In this document: positions 37,501 through 49,500 of the stretch, piece by piece
How positions within the stretch are numbered: position 1 is the stretch's first letter
How the letters are laid out: each line of letters begins with the position of its first letter
Assembly (NCBI RefSeq): GCF_033807575.1
Contig: NC_084729.1
Location: 6,758,001 to 6,822,000 of the forward strand
Length of the DNA: 64,000 nucleotides
Direction: 5' to 3'
Origin: Cydia pomonella
Lineage: Eukaryota; Arthropoda; Insecta; Lepidoptera; Tortricidae
The notes under the pieces: model-generated
Told to the model about the DNA's origin: nothing
The model's input: the letters and a program-made list of their open reading frames with translations, nothing else
The model's database searches: none
Made by a program: the position numbers and the translations under genes

Positions 37501-40500
37501 TGGGGAGTTAAATATCAGAATGGAAATTGTATTAAAAATTCATTTAAATCCAAATTAAAAAAAATCGTACTCGGAAAGTAGCGTTAGTTCAGAAACGTAT
37601 TACTTTCTGCACACCTCATAGAACAACAATGACGCTCTTTCGGAGCATGAGAAATGAAAAAACAAACTGCTTTGTTTGCGCTCAAACTAAAAAGATCAAA
37701 GTACACATGTACCTGTCACAGATCATTATCATATCTGGTTGGGAAACAGTCGCATGACATCTTGGGTGAACAATAAGTGTATCCGCAAGTCAATATTATT
37801 GAAAAACATGAAAGCCGTAAAACGTTGATATAACTGCCATATATACGTCATAAGGAATGATTAATTAGAGTTAATAACAGTAATATGAACCTAGATAATA
37901 ATATTATCTCTAAAATTTTTTTATCAAATCCTTTAATACTACGCCAAAATTGCTAGAAAATTTAGAATGCCCGGTTTTATAAAGGTATGGACGGAATAGA
38001 TTATTATGCAGTAATGGGCTCAGAACCGCTTCGTCCACGATCCTATTTCGTCACCTTCTTAACTTGTCATTATTGTCATATGGCCCACTGTTCTGATTCG
38101 TCAACATTCCTCTATCGTCACTTTCCTACCTTGTCCACATTCCTATATGGTCAAAGTGCTCGCATTGGTGGAGGTCAAAATGACAGGACAAACAAAACTT
38201 GCAGTTGTAAAAAGAAGCAATGCAAAAGTAAATGAAAAGCGTCTTATTTGTCTACGAAGCTGATGGTCCCGGGTTCAAATCCTGGTAAGGGCATTTATTT
38301 GTGTGATGAGCATGGATATTTGTTCCTGAGTCATGGGTGTTTTCTATGTATTTAAGTATTTATATATTATATATATCGTTGTCTAAGTACCCTCAACACA
38401 AGCCTTATTGAGCTTACTGTGGGACTTTAGTCAATTTGTGTAATAATGTCCTATAATATTATTTATTTATTTTATTTGTCTTATTTATAGGAGGTAGTCG
38501 AATGGGAAATGGGAATGTAGACGATCTGGGGCTTTAGTCAAAATAGTAATGTGGACGAAAGGAAGGTGACGATATAGGAATTGTATGCTGACGACATGGC
38601 ATTGTGGACGATTTGAAAAGGTGACGAAATAGGATTGTGGACGAAGCAGTCCTGAGCCTAGAATCAGACCATGCTAAGTTGGCAACAATTTTGATACCCC
38701 AGCAAGTTTGACACTTGGTTTGTTTTAAAATAACACTTGCACTGTCTGGGCTGTCAAAACCGCTGCCAACTTATCTTGGTCTGACTATAGTCATGTAAAC
38801 TAGGTAAAAGATATAAGTTCATCAATTTCATGATCTTGCTAGCAATCCTAGTGTTGACTCGGCATTTGGTGAAAGCTCACTTAGGAACCAAGGATCCGTG
38901 TAGCAACCTAATCTGTAGTAGATTAGGTTGCCACACGGATCCTTGGCTTCACAGAAGATACACTGATTTTAAACTTAATTTCAAAGTGATAAGCTGTAAT
39001 GTTGCATAATTTCTGACACACTTATGCATTATAAAGGATTAAAGTTAGATTAATATTACCAGAAAATGTATCGGACTAAGATAGCAACTCTAGGTATATG
39101 GCGAAGTAAGACCAGAGATGAGTAAATATAAAATAACTATACTTATGAAATTTCAATATTACTTCACGAAAACTATACTGAAACACACTCAACTTGTCAG
39201 TGGAAAAAGGCGCTAATATCAAATTTTAATTTTGACTACTGTTTGCAATCCAGATACGAAATGTATGAAATCATCCGGATTCACAGATCTTTCCATACAT
39301 TACAGAGCCATCGTGCAAACCCTAATTTTGGCCCTTTTTCTCCTCCTGCGCCAAAGGGCCCACCAACCTGCTTAGAGCTCCTCTCCTCTGAGCGCGGGCC
39401 GTACGTGCCCATCTAGAATCTAGATAACATGACAAACGCCCTTGACTAGATGTTAAACTAGTAAGTAAAACCTTATCGTACATTTCTTATTTGTAGAAAC
39501 ATAACCCGTACATTGTTATTACCTCACTATGAAGATTTATTACAAAATCATACGTTCAAACTTCTACTTTAATATCTTAGTAATTAGATTCAATTTATAT
39601 TATTTTTTTGGTCAAATTATGCTCATTTTAAATATTAAAAGCGTAATATCGTCTAAGTAAACTGACAGCTGATTCAAGATGGCTGGCGGGTGTTACCGGT
39701 TAAAAGCGGTTTTGTGTAATGAATGGTTGAATGACATAAGTTTGTAAGAGAATGCTGTACAAACGTTTGTTTCAACGCGACGGTCGTTAAGTTCGACAAT
39801 TTTATTATCTTTTTGTTATAAAATTAAGTAGTTATCATGGACAAATAAAATAAGAAGGCTGGCAATATTGCCAGATGGCGTCACTAACGCAGTTCTCAGT
39901 TCCAACTATTTTGTTTGGCGTTTGGACCTCGGTTTCGGATCTGGGTTCTGCAGCGCCAATTAAGAGGGTAAAGCCAGGAAATTATAAAGAAACAAAAAAT
40001 AAGGGTCGCGCGGGGGGCGATTGCGAGTTTTTTGAAGCAGTTCTCAGTTCCATCCATTTTGTTCGGCTTTTAGACATCTGGTGAAACTAACTCAACCTCC
40101 GTTCAATAGATGGCGCTGAATATTGAAGAAACGCGGTTTTGTATTAACGTTGTCCGTCTTCCTGTTTTCGTCGAATGAAACACGTTATGTAACATTTTAT
40201 AACAGCCAATGTGGGAGCACCATTCCACATTTTTTTTTCTAAGTTCATTGACCTATATTTCATATAAAAACTTAGTTAAAAAACTTGTCAATGCCATGAC
40301 TCTTTATCATGTGACAATCCGATTATAACAGATAATATGTATCCGGTAAACAATCTGCAAGTCATCAAAAACACTGAGATTATAGCAAAAGGTTCGAAAT
40401 TTGGTTGGAAAGGTATGACTTGTCAATATTTATATTCAATAATATACATTTTTATATCAGTTAATTCTGTTGTTCGGGGCATTATCTACCGTAATCATTT

Positions 40501-43500
40501 AATCTTTATTTATTATAGATATGGAAATAAATAAAATTGGTCTGATTCCTAATGATAAGGTTTTTTGAGGTACACGGCCCATATATTACAGAGAAATGCA
40601 TAGTAATGACAATGAACAAGTTTTTTTATTTGATTTTAGTCGTTGTCAATAGTGTAAACAATAAGATATCAAATATCTATTTTTACGATTAGCGAGAAAC
40701 GCTTAGTAATGACAATGAACATGGTTTTTTATAATTTTAGTCGTTGTCAGTAGTATAAACAACAAGTTACGAGTATCAATTATCTCTTTTTACGACTAGC
40801 GAGAAATTCATAGTAATGAATATGTGCAAGTTTTTAATTTAAAATTAGTCGATGTCAGTAATGTAAACAATAAGTGATCAACTATCTCTTTTTACGATAA
40901 GCAAGAAATAGACAGTAAAGACTACGTGCAAGTTTTTTTATTTTATTTCAATCGTTGTTAATAGTGTAAACAATAAATTATCAACTATCTCGTTTTACAA
41001 TTAGCAAGAAATACACAGTAAAGACTGCGTGTGAGTTTTTTATTTGATTTTAGTCGTTGTCAATAGTGTAAACAATAAATGATCAGTTATCTCTTTTTAC
41101 GATTACCAAGAAATGCTTAGTAATGACAATGAGCAAGTTTTTTATTTGATTTTAGTCGTTGTTAGTAACGTAAACAATTAAGTCTTCAATACCTCTATTT
41201 ACTCGTCTACGGGAAGAGTTATGGTTTTAGAAATCTATACCTATGTGTTCTTGGTATGTACTACATGGTATCACAAATGGAGCATTCTTCTCATTCGCGA
41301 ATACGAATCCAAATGTCCAGGATACGAATGCCCGAATGCGAATACGAATGTTAGGGAATATTTAGTTGTTATTCACTTGTTATTATCATTCCTAATTAGA
41401 AAAAATCAGTACGTAAAACATTTGTAACCTTAGAACGGGATGTTATAAAATATTGAGATACAAAAAAATATCATAAACTAGTCCTTTAGGGTTATAATCG
41501 CCCAAAACAAAATACAACAACATAAATAAATAAATAAAATATTTTTCTAATGGTAATTTTGCCATTTAAATTCAATTATAGGGTAATTTTATAGCGGGAT
41601 CTCGTTTGTGACATGCAATGAAGTGTTATCTTATGTTAAATTACTGTATGTTATTGTTATGTTTTAATTATTATATATGTTCATGAATTATGTTAACCAT
41701 TTTTATATCGCATGTAATTTATGAATATTTTACACTTGGAAGGTAGGTTATAATGGATAACTATTCAGAACATCTGTATTACCGACATATAACCAACAAT
41801 AAAGAAATTGACTTAGCAATCTTAATCACGACCAAAAGTTAATAAGTTTCCAGGTTCACGGACAGAGATGGCGCTACCTAATGACTCCCATCTAAGCCAA
41901 ATTAGTTCCACGCGTACGGTCTAGGTGGCGCTTACTATAGCCAGCTATGCAGTGCGATTATTTCAGGCTATAGCCGCTAGGTGGCGTATTCGACAACTAT
42001 CTCCACAAAACAATACCGAATACTGATGTGCTGTCGCCAAGTTTCCAAAATTGCGAAATATCCGCATTGAAAAATTTCAGTCAATTATAAGGAGATAAAA
42101 ATTATCCTTTTCCGAATTGAAGGTTTCCTTAATTTCTAATGAAATTTTCTTGAAATCACTGAGAACTTTTGCAACTGTACGGCTCTGTACATTATGCGGT
42201 AACTCTGGCTGTCAAAAGTTGAAGTATGAAAAGTCAACCTCATTTTCTTCAGCTGTCAAACTCGGAATCTTTGATTTGATTCGGACAAAGGAAATTTAGT
42301 ATGAAGCGTATTTACACAGTAATTTTTGTAGTCAACTAAATTTACTGCCATCTGTCGACACAGGACTAAAACTCTTAGAATGACATATTAGTATTTGACT
42401 CTATGCTCTTTCACTGATATGTGTTAAATATCAAACGGTGTCGCCATCTGCTCGAGCATAGGCCAAAGGTATATCGCCATCTATTCGAGCATACACTTTC
42501 CTTGATTTTTCGAGGCACGTTTTTTTCTTATCCTTTATTTATCTTATACGGAGTTACATGTATATTTAATTCGAATTAACTGACATTGAGTTTTCAAAAT
42601 CAAACATAGATGGCGCTAGCTGTACTTATTTTAATTTTACTGTACCAGTACCGGCAAGGTTTTATTTTTAACTCTTATTAGTAAAGTGACTGACCTTCGT
42701 TCATCGCCATGTCCATGAGCTGCAGGTCCTCGTCGTTGAGGATGGACTGCAGGAAGCCATCCGACGCGGGAGGGGGCGGCATCTCACCAGTTCCATTCTA
42801 CACGAATAAAATATAAAATAAGTATTTATTTTTATTCTTTCATTAACCCGTTCGTCCGCCAAAGAACTCCACAGTCATGCACGGTTGCCGTTTAAATTTA
42901 TTTATGCAGTGTTATATCAAAAAGACATGGCGTTCAAAGGGTTAAGTAATACGTTTTCAATTGTTTTAACACCTTCCCCGACGGTAATGGATACAGCCGT
43001 ACTTGGCAATTGAATAAACTTATGGATTTAACATTACTTAATTATTAGTGTGGGTCAATCATGTATGGAGAAAAAAAAGTATTAGTTATCCTGCGGGCAC
43101 AGTTAAATTTGCGTAATAATCAGTGATTCAAATTATTTTGCAATCGGAATTCATTTCCTGCCTCCGGATTCATTTCAAAGTTTTCATATAAATATTTTCA
43201 CATTGTGTATGCTCTGCGGAGTATATCTATTGTCTTTTTAGTCAGTGCTACGGAAAATGGCGTCGCTGCGCAGTTGCGCCAAAGTTGCATCGAGCAGCAG
43301 CCATAGAGTTGACTAGACGCTGACGTCCGGGAGTGTGACATTATGACATATCTAGATTAGGTAGTGTACAAAACATAGATAACATAGATGGTAGGTAGGA
43401 AGATGTGCTATACGCGTGCGCCCGTGAGAGACAGAACATACGCAATACGGCAAAATTAAAAACACGTTTTGACATTCCTGACTACATACCAAAAAACCTC

Positions 43501-46500
43501 CGTAATTTGGTCGGGTTATTTGTTGCCCACCATAAACCATACTAAAATTTACGGTGGGGAAAAAAAATTAAACTGTGACAAATATTTATTAATAATAGCG
43601 CTTTCTCTGCTACTCCTACTGAAAGATTCATAAGACTATCCTATTCTGTCAGTTCCCCCTACCACTCATGCCCAATACATACTTAATACTAGATTCATGG
43701 TTAATAAACAAAACCAAGTGCGGGTAGTTCGATAAACTCGCGCAACTAGAAGATTTTGATGTCAAATTTAGCTATTCTTCTCCGAGACCACGGGGACAAC
43801 GGTGTTCTCGAAACGTCGGAGGTAAATTTTAAACTTAATTATATGCGATTAAGTTCCGTTTTGTTATTATAATACGGCGGGGAGAAGTTGATAATAATAA
43901 TAAAATTAAAGAAATAGGGGATATTACGCAAAACTCTGCGCAGGGGGCGTCTCTAGAACAAACTCAGGGCCTACCGCAAATACGAAAATCGAAGTTTCAT
44001 TATCTGCCTCTATCACTCTTGCCTATTCGAGCGATAAAGAGGCAAATAACGAAATTTAGATTTTCGCGTTTCTCGATAGACCTACGTAAACAAACCGTCT
44101 TGATGCAATGTCATTGTGAAAACTTCTCAAAAAACCGTTTAAGGCATAGTATGTATAAGTTACTCTATGGTTTAGAATATGTGATAGTGCTGCTCTCTGG
44201 TGGCAGAACATTGCAGTATTACTCCCTATTTGAACCTTATGTAATTATATTTACAATCCAAGTTTGTTCAATTTTACAACAACTTGACAACTTGTTCCCA
44301 CTATGATCCTTGTGTGTGGTGTACCTGGTAGTAGATGTTGTCATGCTGTGGATGATGTGTTTCCGCCTTGTAGGCGCCCTCGAGCGGCGTGGCTGCCGCG
44401 CCTGCAACACAAATAAAATAGTTATTTACGATACAAGTGCAGAAAATAGGAAATTCGCAACGAGTGGTGATCGACTCGACTCGAATCGACTCGAGTTGCG
44501 AATTACCTTTAAAGTTTCGACATATGCACGGAAAGTGCTCATTCCCGCACGCGTGCGGGATAGTAGCACCATATGTACTGTAATAGACGTAATAGTACAT
44601 TACGATACAAGTGCGAAAAATAGGAAATTCGAAACGAGTGGCGATAAATTAAAACACGACCGAAGGGAGTGTTTTAAATCGACACGAGTTGCGTATTACC
44701 TATTCGCACATGTATCGTACAACGTTTTACAGTACATATGGCCCTTTAAATGTCCGACACAGTAACGTAATATGCTAATTTTCGCACTAGTGCGGTAAAG
44801 TAGCACCATATGTACTGTAAAAACATTATCCGGCTTTTCGCCACGACTTATGGAAGCCTGGGGTCCCAGGAATTGGCATAGGCAATAGTTTTTTATGAAA
44901 GCGATGACCTTCAGAGGGGAAGTTAGGCCTTATTGAGATATAGTCCAGTTCCATTACGATGTCTTCCTCCGCGGGAAAGCGTACTTAAGTTCCGGAAAAC
45001 TCATTGGTACGAGCCCGGGTTTGAACCCGCGACCTCTGGATTAAAAAGTCGCGCGCTCTTAACGCTAGGCTACCAGCGCTTTTTATAAACAATAGCTTTT
45101 TTCTCAAAAATGTAATTTATGATACAAGCTTTTATCTTAAACTTTACTTTTCTTTGAACGGGCAGGTTGCGTTGTTTTATCACCGAGATCCTATGGCCAC
45201 CTCCTGGGTCCGGACTTAATCAGGACCATACATTAATAAAACTCACCATAAGCGTCAGGATGCTTGTCGGGGATGGGCGCGATGGGCGCGTGGTAGTTAT
45301 GCGCATAGCCACCTGCGCCGTGCGCATGAGCATGCGCGCTGTAACACAAACGTAACATTTCATTACACAACAGTTGACAAAACAGGGTAGGTTTTAGGGA
45401 GTGCTCTCGGTACTGGTTTTCTTTACAAAAGTACATTGTGAAACGAAGTGGGGTAAGTGAAGTTTTGCAATATTCCTCCCCCGGAGTTACACACACTGTT
45501 TTTCATGACACTTGCGAAGAAAATACAAAATTTTAAGCGATTTATTTCTTAAATACGGTGAAATTTCAAATATTCGTCTGCCATATTGTCATTCGTTGAC
45601 AGGTCCTAGAAATTGTTGGAGTAGAGCTTAGAATAATTGGTACCAGGGATCTCGTTAACTCCGGCAAAACTGCTACCCCTCAACTATTAGAGCGTATGTG
45701 GGGCATCCGTGTGGAAAACGTCCGCCTGGGCGTCCCAGATACTGCTGGAGTGTCCTAAAATACCTGTTCGCCCTCGGAATACCCAACTGGCGTGAAGTTG
45801 CGCAGGATAAGGCTGAGTGGCGTCACTGAGCCAGTGAAGTAAGTAAGGATGATAAGTACTGGAGTGCGCGGTACAGTCATCAGTAAATTACTGACCTGAT
45901 GTTGTGGTGTTGGTAGTGCTGGTACTGCTCGGGCGGCGGGGGTATGGTCAGCAGCGATGCCAGGTCCTGCCACCGCTGCTCCACCGACATGGTCCGCATC
46001 AGCGACTGGAAGCATGGAAACCGTGAATCTTTACGGGTATATAGCATAGGTAAGAAGGCGGAACTGAGCGCTTAGCCATCTGACTATTTATATAGTAGTT
46101 ACGAAGGCTCGGTTTCGGCTAAATACTGCCGAATCTTTCTGCCACGCCGAAACTGTATTTATAGTGTCCGGTCTAAATTTCGGTTTCGGCATTAAAATAA
46201 TGTTTCGGTAACAGTTTTTTTAGTCTGTTCTGATTCGCCTAGTCTACCCTATTTGCCACTAAGGGCTTGTTTTACTGTCCAAGAAAAGACCTGAATAAGC
46301 TACTTGCCACTTATCTGACGAATATAGTCATCGTTGGCGTTTCACAATCTTCAAATCAGTTTGACTGGTAGCTAAAGTGCTAACGTTTTATAGGAAGTTT
46401 TATCTGGCAGTTCATTTATTTGTTAAATAGCTATATCCAATACTTTACTTGGACATTGTGAAATAGGCCCTAAGTAACAGGCAAATTTGATATATCTCTT

Positions 46501-49500
46501 TATGTAACATTGTTGAAGAGTCGTAAAACTATTATAACTCGTCTATAAATGCCTGATACTTATAGCAGGGGTATAATTATAATCTGCGCGTACGGTGAAA
46601 GTTTATGATCACAATTTCCTTCGGCCTTGTTATCCTACTACATAAAGCATGGTTATATCTTCTGATTAGCCTAATGACATGTAATTGACCGAGCGAAAAG
46701 AAAGGTCCTCCTTTCAGCTTGGGCAAAAATTATTTCTTATGTCCACATGTTCTCGACTACAGGTAGCTTTTTTCAACAGATTCTCGTGAAAGTTTGTGAG
46801 CAGATTGGATAATTGACCGAGCGTTAGCGAAGGTCTCCGTTTGCAACAATGTTTTCGTATGTCTGGATGTTCTCCTCCGCAGGTCGTAATTCTCAACCGA
46901 TTCTCATGATTTTTGTGAGCAGGTTAAATGATTAAATATATAAAATTGTCGATTCAGTTTGTTTTTTTTTTCAAAATGACGGAGCCATGGGGGTTCTCAA
47001 GGTCTACAGCTCACAATTATAGAGTTCATTTAAGTTAACTCTGCATTCGCGTGCCAAATGACTACTTGTAACGGCGCCACGAATATACATACATTTGACG
47101 AAATGCCATGTTGGTCGTTGCTAAGATGTAAAATCAGCTTAGTCAGACTTTATGACTTAAAAAAACTACAGTATATGTATATTATATGGAATATTGTATC
47201 TAATATAATTGTATGTATACCCGAAACAATAGACAAAAAAACAATTGTGTCTAGCCAAAAATTACCTACCTACATAATTATATTATTTAAGTATACATTC
47301 TAATTATCCCCATTAAATGTTAACCCCAAAAATCATTGGTGTTACGAATCTATTATATTATTTTAATCTCAGATCTTGCGTAAAACTTTTCGAAAATATA
47401 TTAAAACAGTAAAACTTCATAATTTGTAAGTAGCGGAGAGATTTCACGTATATCCGCGATCGAACGTGTTGCAGTAAAATTCGAAAAGCGACCGTTACCG
47501 CCATCTTGTGTGTCCGCCATTTTGTTTGCTTTGTTAATATTGACTCGGAAGCGCGTGTGTTTGTTTACTATTTTCGCGGTAAATATTCGTAAGCAACTGT
47601 TGATCTTCATTTGTTGACCGAAGATCATCAGGCGATTATGGAGATAGATTTAGAAATGTTAATCGCTATTTTTTTTACAAAGCATATATTTTAACTTTGC
47701 CGCATACAATACAATGTTCAAATGGCGGACTTAAAGCCAAGTGACATTCTGTACTATTACACAATCCAAAAAATACCTGCATTTTATACTCTGGCAAGCC
47801 AATTTTGTCAGTAGAAAATGCGCGAAATACAAGATTTGTATGGAAGATTGATCCTTAGGGCTTACATTTTACCAATTCGCCGCCTTTTTCTACTGAGAAA
47901 AGTGGCTTGCCCTAGCCAGTGTATAATTCATAGCTTTAAATTAGAGAATTACCCTACTCAGAAATATTATTCATTCCTTTTTACCTATAAAGCACCAACC
48001 TCTCGAAAAATAAATGTAATCCGTTTCTCTAAAAAAAAAACAGAAATGGATAATGTTCATGTCATTGTTAATTTTTTCAGGAACCATAGAGATTAGTATT
48101 CTTCATGTAGGAACGTGTGGATTGTGCTTTATATTAAAATATTTAAGCGGTTTTTTGTACGAAATACTGCTTTCGGTAATACATTTCTTATCTAATAATA
48201 AACCGCTGTTAAAATGATCCCTCCTAAAGAAATAACTAGCCTCAAGTATTTCTAAACATCCATAATAAAATTAAAATTAATTCGTCCATTTTAAACAGTG
48301 TAAGATTTCCATGTCACTCGTGTGTACAAATAATTAAAAAACTCATTACCATAAACACGGAAAATGCCTTACATTTCTTTTTAAAACGGTGTTTGACACA
48401 CCTGTCAATACTTCATTGAGAAATGTCGAGTGTTCTTTTTTTAATTTTAAAGTAAAGGGTTCCACGTACAGTTTGTTTAGCACTTACATTCGTTTGGGCA
48501 CGAGTTTGTTTGTTTTTTCGAGTTTTATAGAATGAATCGTCGTACTTAATCGTGTATTTTAGTCTGAATAAAATAGTACCATTTTTTCTTAACGCCAGAC
48601 ATTTTAAGTTTTACTTAGGTACAGTCAGCGTCAAATACTTTGTAGCAAACAAAGTAGTCAAATAGTTCGGTGTACCATATATTTAGTATGGTGCCACTTT
48701 TACTGCTACAAAGTATTTGACGCTGACTGTACGAAATTACAAATTTTCGATTCGATTTTCTATCGGGTGAACCTTATTTTACCGTGTAAGCAATGCCTCT
48801 AATTTAAATTACATGCAAGTGCTATTTTTTTTAAATAATTACGTTTGATACAAAGTTCGCTTGATAGATAATCAAATGGAACATTTAGCATTGGCCTTTG
48901 CCCATCTTCAAATTTAAAATATGCTTGCTCCAATTTTTCCGACCAATCTTTCATTTAAATAAGTACAAAATTTTGCTTCCGCCCGCGACTTCGATGAAGA
49001 TGGTTAATAAAAAAACTATCTATGTCCTTCCTCGGGCCTCGAACTATCTTCATATCCTTACTACATCGAAATTGGTTTAGCGGTTTAAGCGTGATGCGGT
49101 GACAGACGGGTCTATATCGGGATTAGTAAAGTTTATTCTCCTATTTTTGCATTCCCTAATAGATTTTGCCATAATGATCAATATCTGGGAGACCGAGTTT
49201 TGCTCGTAAAATATATAAAAACTCAAAAATGCGCGCTTTCCCAGCTAGATCTCTATTTTTCGCTCCGAAAACCCCCATATATCAAATTTAATCAAAATCC
49301 TTAGAACAGTTTCCGAGATCCCGGAAATATATATATGTAGAATTCCCCCTTTAAAGGTAATATAAGTTTTGTCAAAAATGTCATATGCCTTAATTAGGAT
49401 AAAACGGTTAAGGCAAGCGACTTTAGGACAAAAGTTATTAGGCATTGCGAGGGAGACTCGTAACAGACAGATAGGCAAAGTTACTTTCGCATTAATAATA

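Noticed and set aside
38888..38946. Calling the 26-bp hairpin a microRNA gene
   Set aside because: The stem is short with a very small loop and no flanking stem; there is no expression evidence.
47401..47628. Minus-strand frame with MADTQDGGNGRF as a small gene
   Set aside because: Short, no partner exons or domain. ATGGCGGAC/GATGGCGG words are common in local repeats.
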